The notes under the pieces: generated by a model
Told to the model about the DNA's origin: nothing
Seen by the model: the letters and a program-made list of their open reading frames with translations, nothing else
Databases searched by the model: none
Source: Mesostigma viride
Lineage: Eukaryota; Streptophyta; Mesostigmatophyceae; Mesostigmatales; Mesostigmataceae
Direction: 5' to 3'
NCBI GenBank assembly: GCA_009746045.1
Contig: RPFO01000183.1
Location: 1-35,241, forward strand
DNA: 35,241 nt
Position numbers and translations under genes: made by a program
In this document: positions 16,513 through 27,016 of the stretch, one piece after another
Position numbering within the stretch: the stretch's first letter is position 1
How the letters are laid out: each line of letters begins with the position of its first letter

Positions 16513-19500
16513 ATGACCACTTCTCTCAAGGACATGGGCGTGGGCAGGCTCAAGAAACTGTACACCGAGGAGATCGAGTCCGACCCGACCAGCACGACGT
16601 CGGGGGTGACGATCGTGTCGCAGGGTAAGATCGATATCGTGCCGAACGTGTCCGGCGGCAACGACGCCACTCGGACCAACCCCGTGCTCGATCCTGACAA
16701 CACGGTCGTGATCCACGGCAACATGCGCGTCATGGGGTCCATGAGCACGGACAAGGGCATGTTGCAGACCGCGGATTACACGAAGAACAGTACGACGACC
16801 GAAACGAACAACTCGCTCCTCAAGTCCACGACCAACCACCTCCTGCTCATGCCCTTCGACGCGACGAAGGAGGTCATCGTGCAGGACTCGCGGTTCGTCG
16901 CGCACCGCTCGGCGAAGGAGATCACCGGCTCGACCGCGGTCGTCCCGACCCCCGACAGCTTGTCCGTGCGAGCCGAGAGGGTAACCGACCCCGTGAACCA
17001 GGAAATCGCGATGGGGCTCGTATACCACGCGGGTACCGGTTTCACGACCGACGGCACGGCCCAAACGAAGTGGCGCGGCGTCATCGACTCGGGGGCCGTG
17101 GACATGGAGCTGAGGTCGAGCACCCAGTTGCGCGTGTCCGCGGACAAATCGTCGGGGGGCGAGGTGCGCGTAGGAGCCGGGTCCGCGATCACGATCGCCC
17201 CAGCCATCGCGACCGAGGGCGCGGACCCTCTCACGAAACTCGTCCTGCAGGTGCCCGCGACCGACGCGGCGGCGGAAAAGGTGACCACCAATTTTACGCT
17301 CGCGCAGGCCGGCGTGCCGACGGAGACGCGCCAGGCTCACACCTACTCCGCCGACGCGGTCACGGTCATGAGCAAGAAGGGGCTCGGTAACACGGGAAAC
17401 GGCGGAAACCTCTGGATCACGGGTGACACGGCCGTCGCCGGCAGCAGCGTGGCCGTCGAGCAGGTGAAGTTCGTCGACTCGAGCGTGTCGACCACGAACC
17501 CTACCCTCTCGCTGTCCGCCGCGTCGAATGTGACCATCGCGGCAGACCTGGTCCTGAAGAGCCCGGACGTGGACGTCGGCGGCAAGATCGCGACGTCGAG
17601 CGGGGATCTGTTCCTCAACCCCGCGAGCGGGGTCGTCAAGGTGAACGGCAACGTGCAGGTGGACGGGACGCTGACGAGCGTGAACACGACGGTGTTGAAC
17701 TCGGTCATCATGGAGAAGACCCTGAGCCTCGCGAACACCCAAAACACGACGGTCGCAACCTGGGCATTCGACGGAAACTCGGCGACGAGCGCGCCGACCA
17801 CGGCGAACCCGACGGGCGTGCCGATTACGTTCACGACGGGCAAGGCTAGCATCTCGAACGGCGCCCTGATCCTGCCGGGAGGGGCCACTCCCACCACCAA
17901 CGCGGCGGCGACGGCGGCCAACGTTTCCGCCTTCCCGACGGGCACCCAGTCGTACGAGATCTCATTCAACATTTCGTACAATGGCGTACCGGTCAGCGGT
18001 GCCGCACGGTTCGGCGGTTGTTTTCGTACGGTACTCTGATATGTAACTGGTACGGAGACGGTAAGATCGAGGCGACCGCCGGTGGAGTGACACTCGCGAC
18101 GCCCGTGAACACGCTCGCGATGGCCGCGTCGACGCAGAAGAAGTACAAGGTCACGATGAGGCGGACGTACGTCGATGCTCCGTTGAACTCTCTGTCGACC
18201 TTTGAAATATTCGTCGACGGCGTCCAAAAGAGCGTCTCCACGGGCACCGGCCTCGCGACCCACTCGCTGTCAAGCCCCGCCCTCGTCCTGGGCAACGACG
18301 GCACGGGGTACCTTGTCCCGCTGACGTTCGACGACGTGCGCATCGAGCTCGTGAGCCCGCCGACGAACGTGAACGCCGACGGCGCGGGGCTCGTCGTCGC
18401 GGGCGACGCGGCGATCAACAGCAAGGCCGCCGAACGATCGATCACGTGGAAGAAAAACGTCGCGCAAGAGCTGGGCGATAACACCGGGTCGTACTGGCAC
18501 ATCAAGGGCGGTCAGCTGATGTTCTCGCGCCTGATCGACACCACGAAGAGGAAGGCTCCCGGGACCAACGTGCTCCTCAGCAGCCTGCCCACAAAGGGCG
18601 CGTCGACCGAATCCAACATGTGGACGTTGGCGACAAACGGGACCGCCACGACGGGATCCGCCGTGCTCACGTACGCGTCGACTCCCACGGGCGCGGCGTC
18701 TCACACGGGCGGATATTTTCAGACTAACTACGGAAACGGGACGGTGACCGTGTCCTATTATAGCGCCACGAACATCGGGAGGGCGACGGGCGGTTACGAG
18801 ATCCTCGTCACCGGGATCGTGAAGCCGTTCACCTCCCTGTCGACGGCGACGGGCGGAGACGTCGGCACCGGGGCGGGAGCCGCGATGACGGCCCCGTTCC
18901 TGTGCGGCGTCGCGAACTCGACAAACACGAACGCCAACATGGCCGAACTGTTAACCATCGGCAAGGACGGGACGGCCGGAAGTTACGTGAGCGTGTGGGC
19001 GTGGCGAGGCGGCAGGCTCCTCATGTTCACGGGCAACCACTACACCGAGACCGCGGGGATCGTCGTTGGGGCGAGCGAGTTCGTCCTCGGCGTCCTCTTG
19101 TCCTCCTCGGGACCAGTGCTGTACGTGAACGGGGCGCCGGCGACGATGACGACTGCCGGATGGCGCACCATAACGGCGAACGCCTCGTTTACCGGCGCGA
19201 CCGGCGTGTCGCTGAGCGCAACCGCCACCGAACGCGGGATCTATCTGGGCGCTAGGAGCCCGTACCAGACGGCCAACCCTTTCAACATCGGATTCAAGAA
19301 CTGGCGCGTCGTGGACACCACCGCCACCCCGGCCATGACCCCGCCCCAGATCATGTACACGCAGCTGTACCGGTACGCGGACGAGTACGACTCGGAACCG
19401 CTCATGGTGACGTACGGCTTCCGCATCGGAGACGACGAGACACTCCAGATCGTGAAGACGCAAGGGTCGGCGACCACGACCACCCTCCTCGGCAACCCGA

Positions 19501-19610
19501 TGCCCGCGAGCGACAACATAAGCGGGACCGCTCTCGATGGGAACTCGATGGGAACGGTCGAGGACGGCACGGTGAACGTCGTGTTGGAGCTGCTGAACAA
19601 GGTTTCGTAA
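16513..19610 (+). CDS. Fibre/adhesin-like protein A, about 1,032 aa (one frameshift)
   Basis: This is a long, low-Cys, Thr/Ser/Gly/Val-rich beta protein. It starts with SLKDMGVGRLKKLYTEEIESD (shared with paralog B), followed by strand-rich repeats (NLWITGDTAVAG, VKVNGNVQVDGTLTS). A lectin-like (LamG-type) module occupies about 17755-18360 (WAFDGNS... FEIFVDGVQKS... FDDVRIELV). Next comes a 'NADGAGLVVAGD...SITWKKN...GSYWHIKGG' segment like those of marine phage/virus fibre proteins. The C-terminal part (SYVSVWAWRGGRLLMF, VLYVNGAPATM, YGFRIGDDETLQ) is shared with B. One missing T at 18021-18024 restores 1,033 codons. It is probably a virion surface fibre for host attachment (inference). Confidence 0.72.
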
Positions 19611-19637
19611 AATCTCTGCGTCCAACTCTATACGGAC

Positions 19638-22600
19638 ATGAACGCCACCCCGCTGAGCGAACTGAGAACGGGCCGATTGAAGAAACTGTATTCCGAGGAA
19701 ATCGGGTCCGACCCGTCCTCCCTCTCGTCGGGGATCACGATCCTGTCGGGTGGGAAGATCGATCTCGTCCCGAACGCGGTCAACGGCAACTCGGTGGACG
19801 CCCTCGCGCCTCCGACCACCGACGCGTCCGTCAACCAGGTCGTGATTCACGGCGACCTGCAGGTCGCGGGGGACGTCACGGTCGACAGCGGGCCCGTCGC
19901 CGATTACACGAAGAATTCGGGCGTGACCGAGACGAAAAACACCGTCTTGAAATCCACGGGGAACCACCTCCTGCTCATGCCCTTCGACACGACGAAGGAG
20001 GTCATCGTGCAGGACTCGCGGTTCGTCGCGCACGGCCAGGCGCAGACCGTCACGAACACCGCAGTCGTCCCGACCCCGACCATCCTGTCCGTGCGCGCCG
20101 AGAGGGAAAACGACATCGCGAACCCGGAGATCGCGTTCGGGTTTGCGTTCAACGGCACGGGCAACAACTTCGCGGGGGGCGCCAACGCCACCGCCAAGAC
20201 GCAGTGGCGCGGCGTCGTCGACTCCGGCGCGGTCGACATGGAAGTCCGGTCGAGCGCCCAGTTGCGGGTGTCCGCGGACAAATCGACGACGGGCGAGGTG
20301 CGTCTGGGCGCCAGGTCCGGTGTGACGTTGGCCCCGTCCATAGCGAATGAGGGCGCGGACCCGGACACCAAGATCGTCGTGCGGCCGACCACGTCCGAGA
20401 AGACGGCGGTGTCCGCGCAGTCCGAGACGAGCCAGCCGCACTCGTACTCGGACAACGCGGTCGCGATCTCGGGCGCGAAGAGGACGTCGGCCGCGTCGGG
20501 CGGGAATCTCTGGATCACGGGGACACGGCCGTCGCCGGATCGTGCGTGGCCGTCGAGCAGGTGAAGTTTGTCGACTCGAGCGTGTCGACGTCGAACCCCA
20601 CGCTCCTCGTTTCCTCCGCGGCCACGGTGCGCGTGGACAAGGACTTGGTCCTCCGCAGCACGGACCGCGACGGCGGCAAGATCGGGACGACGCGCGGGGA
20701 CCTGTTCTTGAACCCGGCGAGCGGGGCGGTCAAGGTGAAGGGGACGGTGCAAGTGGACGGGGAGCTGTCGAGCGCGAACACCAGCACGGCGAACGTCACG
20801 GTGCTGGACAAGACGCTGGTGCTGTCGAACGCGACGACGACGAACGCGGACGCGGACGGCGCGGGGATCGTGGTGGAGGGCGACGGGGCCGTCAACGGCA
20901 AGTCGGCGGAACGGTCGCTGAGGTGGCGGAAGAACGCGGGGCAGGAGAGGGGGGACGAGACGGGGTCGTACTGGCACGTGAGGGGCGGCCAGGCGATGCT
21001 GTCGAGGTGGATCGACGCGGGGAGGAGGAAGGCGCCCGGGACCAACGTGACGCTCAGCGAACTCCCCGTCAGCAACGGCGCGACGACCGAGCCGCACTTG
21101 TGGAAATTGGCGGCGTATACGGGTGCGGGACCTTACCTGACCGCTGACTCGGTGGGTTCCGCGTCTCTGACGTACGTCTCAAGTAACAGTAGCATAGGGG
21201 GGGAGACTCGTGGTTAGGCGAGTGGTTTAACGACAGCGCCAACAACGTTCAGAACACCGGGAGCAGTACATCGAACTACGGCACTCAGGTGGGTAAAGAG
21301 GCCTTCACGGTCACCGCACCTGCCACAGTGTCGAACGGCGTGATCACTCTCCCGGCGGGCAGCAGCGGTACTAAGAACTTGGCGTACGCACGAGCGGTCG
21401 GATTGAACACCAAGGGCACTCTAGACGATGACGGATACGGCGAGTGGACGATGGAAGCGAGCGTGGCTTCGACGGGATCGAACTCGTTCAGCATCATGTG
21501 GATGGGTTTCGACGGCAACACTCGCAGAATTCAGGTGTATACTTCCGGCGGGGGTATCCTTATATGTACGGAATCGCATGGAGGCTTGTATGAATACGGC
21601 GATCAACAACTTTCCATTCCTTCTTCCACGCTAAACACGTTTAAATCAAACAACTTACCCGGCAACGGAAGTTACCACAAATACCGTCTGGCTCGCAAAT
21701 CCGTAGTTCCGGCCAGTGCCGCGTTGGGGGCGAAATATACCGATCCTTCCGCCTTGTTCCGTTTTTGGTACGACGACATGGAGATCCCGCTCGTTATGCC
21801 GAGCACGATCGGTCTTTTGTGGACAACTGGCTCGACATGGTTTTGCAACCCACCGATCACAAGTGTGTACAACTACATTCGACTTGGACACACCCAAAGA
21901 TATTCAACGTTTCAGACTTGTACTGTGGAATACGTCCGTTTCAGTAACGGGCTCACGACGACCTACCCTTCTCCGGGCGGTTTCATGTGGGCGTACGAAT
22001 TCAACGGAACGTACGCGAACACCGGTAGTGAGTCGTACAGCACGACGTTTGCGCAGGGGACGTCGAGCCTCGTCACCGACGGTAGCGTGCGAGGCCTGTC
22101 CGTCCCGAGCGCGACCGGAGCGAACACGATCCTCGCCACCATCGTCGGACTCAACACCCGGGGCGCGAGCGATAACGACGGGTTTGGCAATTGGACCGTC
22201 GAAGTCCGGATGAAGTTCAACGCGTCGGGCGCGTCAACTCAGGCTAACGTGTTCATGATGGGTCAAGATAACACCGGCACCGGTGCCGGTGCGCGTATTG
22301 GTATGATATGCAACCACCCCGATAGTAACACTTTGGCGATTTCCGTAGAGTCTAATCAAGGGACCGGGTACGGTGATCGATATATCTACTTTCCCTATTC
22401 GCTTTTGACCACCTTAGCGGGCACAGGTGCGCCCAACGACGGGCAGTATCACACCTTCCGCCTCGCGCGACTCACGTATACGGGCGGACTCGTTACCACC
22501 GTTTTAACGAACTTGTTTCGCGTGTGGTACGACAACTCCGAGATCCCGCTCAACCACCAAGACGTCACTCAATCGCATCTCACCTCTTCAGTCGGTCCAG

Positions 22601-24297
22601 GACCTGGAGTACACAATGTCGCAATCAAGAATGAATGGAGGATCATTCGTCTCGGAACCATCAACAGGGCGCCTCACAACCAGAGCACGACCGTGGATTA
22701 CGTCCGGATCACCAATGGAACGGAAGTTCCGGGAATCCCTGATCACGTCACCCGCCCCGGGTTTTGGTCCACCACGTTCGGATCCGACGTGTTGTCCCAA
22801 TACAATTCCACGAGCGTGTTCCCAAGAGGCGGCACGAACGTCCTGGTGTGTGGCATTGTGAAGCCCGTGTCGTCATTTGCGGCGGCGACGGGCGGCGTCG
22901 TGACTTCCCCTATGACGGCCCCGTGGACCGCGACGAACGTGACAGACTCCAACGCGAACATGGTCGAGCTCTTGACCGTCGGAAACCCGAGCGCGGCCGG
23001 GTCCTACGTCAGCGTGTGGGTATGGCGCAGCGGGCGCATCCTAATGTTCACGGGCAATGCGTACACCGAGACGGCCGCGGCCGTCGTAGACACGAGCGAG
23101 TTCGTCCTCGGCGTGCACCTGACGCCGACGGCGCCCGTCCTATACATCAACGGCGCGACGCCCGCGATGACGGCCAACGGGTGGCGCACAATGGACAACG
23201 CGGCCGTCGCGACGAACACCCTCGTGCAGATGAGCGCCGTCGCGGCCGAGCGCGGCGTCTACCTCGGGTACCGCCGCGCGTGGACGTCCGGAGCGGTGAT
23301 CAACGCGAGTTTCAAGAACTGGCGTTTCGTGGACACGCTCGCCGCGGTGGGGGGGACGCCCGCGATGTCCGCGAATCAGATCGCCAACACGCAGATGTTC
23401 CGGTACGCAAACGAGTACGACTCGCAGCCGCTCGAAGTGACCTACGGGTTCCGCATCGACGACGACGAGACATTGCAGTTCGTGAAGACGCAGGGGTCGG
23501 CAACCACCTCCACGCTCCTGGGCAAACCGCTGCCGGCGAGCGACGACGCGAGCGGCACGAGTCTGACGGGCAACGTCCTCGGCACGCTCACGGACACGTC
23601 GTTGGACGTGGTCTTGTCGCTCGCCAACAAGGTCGACACGTCGACGACGACGTCGGTGTCGCAGCTCGCCGCGACCTCCGCGACCCCGGGCACCCAACCG
23701 TTCGTGGCCCCGACCGACGAGTGGGTCCTGTGGGACACCACGCTGTTCCAGAACGTGTACTTCGTCTGGGTAACGACCGTGTCCAACAACGCGACGAACA
23801 CCAACTACCTGTTGAAACTAAGTCTGTACGTCGAGCTCGAGAGCTACAGGTGGATGGACGGCGGGATGTACATGATCGTGCCATACAACGCCGAATTGCT
23901 GCAGTACACCGGGTTGGTGGAAGACGGGATCCGGGGTGTTGTGCTTTCCGATTATCCGAATAAAAACAAACTCTATTTCAACTCCGTGGACGTCCCCCGC
24001 CGCACCGCGAGCGCCCTCGGAACCCGCGAGGTCGTGCACCTCGTCGACTTGAACTTCGCCGTACGGTCCGGGCAGTTTCCGTCCACTCCGGCGCTTATGG
24101 GCCTCCAGAACGTCGGGTGGCCGAACATCGTGTCGTCGGTCGTCGACGAGTTCGCGAAGACGCGCGGGTATGGAAGCATGTTCGAACCGCAGAACCTTCC
24201 ATGCCGCGTCGTGACGTCCGCCCAATGGCCCTCGTTCAGCGCGTCGACGAACTGGAAGTCCGTGGGGCGGTACGATTACTTCACCGTCACGCCGTGA
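19638..24297 (+). CDS. Fibre/adhesin-like protein B, about 1,553 aa (two frameshifts)
   Basis: This is a tandem paralog of protein A, 27 bases downstream. The N-terminus (LRTGRLKKLYSEEIGSD), the DTTKEVIVQDSRFVAHG block, the NADADGAGIVVEGD segment and the SYVSVWVWRSGRILMF region all align with A. It has no lectin module at A's site. Instead two tandem modules (about 21220-21965 and 21985-22740) are inserted further downstream. It also has a unique ~220-residue C-terminal domain (WVLWDTTLFQNVYFVWV... VGRYDYFTVTP) that may be a receptor-binding or capsid-anchoring end. The breaks at G runs 20519-20522 and 21196-21202 each fit one missing G; corrected length is exactly 1,554 codons. Confidence 0.72.
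21220..22740 (+). repeat. Duplicated lectin-like module within fibre B
   Basis: Two consecutive ~250-residue modules align at the protein level: GLNTKGTLDDDGYGEWTME / GLNTRGASDNDGFGNWTVE, then GSYHKYRLARKS / GQYHTFRLARLT, LFRFWYDDMEIPL / LFRVWYDNSEIPL, and YIRLGHTQR...VEYVRFSNG / IIRLGTINR...VDYVRITNG. The last pattern is typical of jelly-roll lectin (LamG-like) end strands. Both modules are visibly less GC-rich than the flanking fibre sequence. Confidence 0.65.
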
Positions 24298-24403
24298 CGA
24301 CTCGGTGACGTCGGCATCGTCGTCGAGACGACACGGATCGCGTCAGGGAGTTGATATAAAATGTCCCCCGCGGGGGTAGGACTGCGTCTCTCGTCCGAGA
24401 ACC

Positions 24404-27016
24404 ATGGAGGTCAACCCGTCGGACCGCGCGACCGCGATCGCGCTGCGGACGTACCACCGTCCGCTCGACGACGGGTCGGGAGGACTCGAGAGTTGGGACC
24501 AGGTCGTCGCACGGGTGATCGACCACCAGCGCTGGCTCTGGATCCGAGCCAAGGACGCCCCGCTGACGGCCGACGAGGAGAAGGAGCTCGACGAGTTGAG
24601 TCGGCTCATCCTCAACCGCCGCATCGCCCCCGCGGGGAGGACGCTGTGGCTGGGCGGGACGCAGCTCTCTCGCCGCCGCGAATCGTGCATGTATAACTGT
24701 AGTTTCACCCAAGTCGAGTCAATTTATGACGTCGTGGACGTTCTGTGGCTCCTCCTTCAAGGCTGTGGAGTCGGTTTTAAGCCTGTAGTCGGCACGCTGA
24801 ACGGTTTCGTGACCCCGATCGACGATATCCGCGTCATCCGGTCCACGAGGACGAGCAAGGGCGGAAGAGAGATCAACAAGGAGACGTACGACGAGGACAC
24901 GCGCACGTGGACGATCAGCGTGGGCGACTCGGCGATCGCGTGGGCCAAGGCGGCGGGCAAGCTGATGGCCGGCAAGTACCCCGCAAAGACGCTGGTGCTG
25001 GACTTCTCGGAGATCCGTCCAGCTGGAGAACGACTTTCAGGCTACGGGTGGACGGTCAGTCTGTCAAAATTAACATTTCGCACATTCGAATGCATGGTTG
25101 ATTTTATTTAAAAAATAGATATACGTATACCCTATCAGATGTCCTAATCGTTTTCGCATCCCATTGCTCTCTTTGAAACGGCGCAGAGCTCGGGCGACTC
25201 GCAGATCTCGGTGGCGTTCAAGAAAATTTCCGAGCTCATGTCCAAGCGCGCCGACCAACTGCTGTCGAAGATGGACATCGTCGATATCGTGAACCATCTC
25301 GGGACGATGTTGAGTAGTCGCCGTTCGGCGGAGATCGCATTGTGCGAGTACGGCTCGGCGGAGTGGAAAGAGTTCGCGTTCGCCAAGAAGGACTGGTGGA
25401 TCGAGAATTCCCACCGCCAGCAGTCGAACAACAGTCTGGTGTTCTCGTCCAAGCCGACGAGGGAGCAGCTCCAGGAGATCTTTCAGATTATGCAGGAGTC
25501 GGGGGGGTCGGAGCCCGGAATGATGAATCTCGAAGCAGCGCTGAAACGGGCGCCGTGGACGAGGGGCGTCAACCCCTGCGGAGGTCAGTGTTCTTGCTCA
25601 TTTACCTCTGCTGTAACATGGTTGGTGTGGAACACGATAGCAATTACCTCTGCGTGTTTCTCGTCGTGTCTTGCCCACGAAAGCATGTCATTGAGGGCAT
25701 TTCCTTGGAGATTGGACAGAATCGTCATAGAGTCCATGCTGAGAGGGCGATATGCACCAGATGATCGTTTGTCGTTTCTGCAATACAGCTCGTCACTTTG
25801 TTTAAGACGTTTGTAACAAGGGTCGCATATCAAATGCGAACCCGGACAATAAGGATTCCACGAGTCGCATGAATGGACGAATACGTCAATTTCTCCACCA
25901 TCCCAGTCACACATACTCACGCGCTTTTTACAAACATAACATTTCAAAATGTCGCTTAATTTCGTCTTATTCATATTCTTATGTTGCTTCATCGCGTCTA
26001 ATAACCTGTCCCGTTTCTTTCACTACAAATAAACGCACGCAGAAATCCTCCTCGGAAACAAGTCTTTCTGCAACCTGAGCGAGATCAACCTGGCGGCGTT
26101 CCGCGCGGGCGACAAGGCCGGGCTCGAGCGCGCGCTCGTCCTCGCCGCGCGCATGAACTACCGCCAGACCTTGGTCGATCTTCGCGACGAGATCCTGCAA
26201 GAAGCGTGGCATCTGAACAACCAATTCCTCCACCTCTGCGGAGTGGGGCTAACCGGCGTCGTCTCCCGCCCCGACTTGAAGACCTACGACTACCGTCGCT
26301 TGAAGAACATCGCGGTGTCCGCTGCATACTCCATGGCCAATGAACTCGGGAAACCACTCCCGAAGAACGTGACGTGCATCAAGCCCAGCGGGACCCTGTC
26401 GAAGATCATGTCCACGCGGCAGTGGGGCGAGGTGCCCGAGGGCGTGCACAAGCCGCTCGGGCGGTACATCTTCAACAACATCACGTACTCGAAGCACGAC
26501 CCGCTGGTCGCCCGGTTCGCGGACGCGGGGTACAAGATCGCGGACAAGCCCTTCGAGCCGGAGTCCGTGCTCGTCACGTTCCCGGTGTCGTACGACTCCG
26601 TCCCCTTCACGAAGAAGTGGGTGACGCGCAAGGACGGGACGAAGGAGGAGGTCGAGGTGAACACGGAGACGGCCGTCGAGCAACTCGAGCGGTACCGCGA
26701 CCTGATGAACTCGTACGTCGAGCAAAACGTCAGCTGCACGATCTCGTACGACCCCTCCGAGATCGAGTCCATCCTGGACTGGCTCAACGCGCACTGGGAC
26801 GAGTACGTCGGCGTCTCGTTCTTGCTGCGGGCGGACCCGACCAAGAACGCCGCCGATCTGGGATACGCGTACCTGCCCCAGGAAGTGGTTACCAAGGCCC
26901 GCTTCGACGCGTACAAGGAGTCGCTGCGTCCCGTGAACTACAAAGGCATCATGCATGTGGACGAGGAGCCGGGCGCTGCCTCGGATTGTGTCGGCGGGGC
27001 TTGCCCCGTGAAGTGA
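24404..27016 (+). CDS. Adenosylcobalamin-dependent (class II) ribonucleoside-triphosphate reductase, join(24404..25054,25187..25583,26043..27016)
   Basis: This monomeric RTPR-type reductase converts NTPs to dNTPs using adenosylcobalamin. Three exons (651, 397 and 974 bases) sum to 674 codons, 673 aa, near the ~740 aa of the Lactobacillus enzyme. All five cysteines of that enzyme (C119, C408, C419, C731, C736) have counterparts: C99 in YNCSF; C348 in the spliced NPCGE; a second Cys 11 residues later (KSFCNLSEIN), the exact family spacing; and the C-terminal shuttle pair C665/C670 (CVGGAC) three residues from the end, as in the family. The exon 1-2 join gives GYG...SSGDSQISVAFKKI and exon 2 has SRRSAEIAL. 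A TTGATATAAAATG leader precedes the start. No class I subunits are seen in the window. Confidence 0.93.
25055..25186 (+). other. Spliceosomal-type intron 1 of the class II reductase (132 bp, phase 0)
   Basis: The segment starts GTCAGT and ends GCGCAG. It contains a CTAAT branch-point candidate at 25144-25148, 39 bases before the acceptor, followed by a pyrimidine-rich stretch. It is A/T-rich with in-frame stops, unlike the exons. Removing it restores the RNR frame and conserved sequence. It is too short for a self-splicing intron, and the stops rule out an intein. Confidence 0.85.
25584..26042 (+). other. Spliceosomal-type intron 2 of the class II reductase (459 bp, phase 1)
   Basis: It starts GTCAGT and ends ACGCAG, with CTAATAAC at 25998-26005 (branch A about 41 bases before the acceptor) and CCGTTTCTTTC downstream of it. 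The intron interrupts the codon of the catalytic Glu in NPCGE; splicing rebuilds it exactly and restores the frame. It is A/T-rich and holds an antisense ORF over about 89% of its length. Confidence 0.86.
25585..25992 (-). CDS. RING-finger ORF nested antisense in RNR intron 2, 135 aa
   Basis: The ORF is intact from ATG 25990-25992 to TGA 25585-25587. Cys/His spacing fits a RING finger: C18-x2-C21-x27-C49-x3-H53-x2-C56-x2-C59-x11-C71-x2-D74, with Asp as the eighth ligand as in some RBX1-like RINGs. C28 and C42 are extra. The N-terminus is Lys/Asn-rich; the C-terminal 60 residues are helical with several His. RING proteins usually act as E3 ubiquitin ligases and are common in NCLDVs. The upstream 50 bases include TTTATTTGTAG on its coding strand, a possible promoter. 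A degenerate HNH nuclease is an alternative reading, but the HNH Asn/His pattern is absent. Expression is unproven. Confidence 0.66.
   Translation of the reverse strand: MKQHKNMNKTKLSDILKCYVCKKRVSMCDWDGGEIDVFVHSCDSWNPYCPGSHLICDPCYKRLKQSDELYCRNDKRSSGAYRPLSMDSMTILSNLQGNALNDMLSWARHDEKHAEVIAIVFHTNHVTAEVNEQEH

Noticed and set aside
16417-17742. Long antisense ORF (441 codons) opposite fibre A, and a 496-codon one at 18951-20441
   Set aside because: Arg/His/Val-rich translations with no domain; long antisense frames are expected opposite GC-rich, Asp/Ser-rich genes, and the sense frames show paralogy.
17990-18030. Programmed ribosomal frameshift in the fibre gene
   Set aside because: A T run is present, but similar breaks occur in most genes of the window at varied sequences, and no consistent slippery heptamer or downstream structure is apparent.
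25585-25992. Homing endonuclease (HNH) in intron 2
   Set aside because: Cys spacing superficially resembles HNH zinc ribbons, but the Asn and second His are missing and the full RING spacing fits; the ORF is also antisense to the intron.
25055-26042. Inteins or self-splicing introns in the RNR gene
   Set aside because: Both segments have in-frame stops, lack intein motifs, and are too short with no visible group I/II core, while spliceosomal signals match in both.
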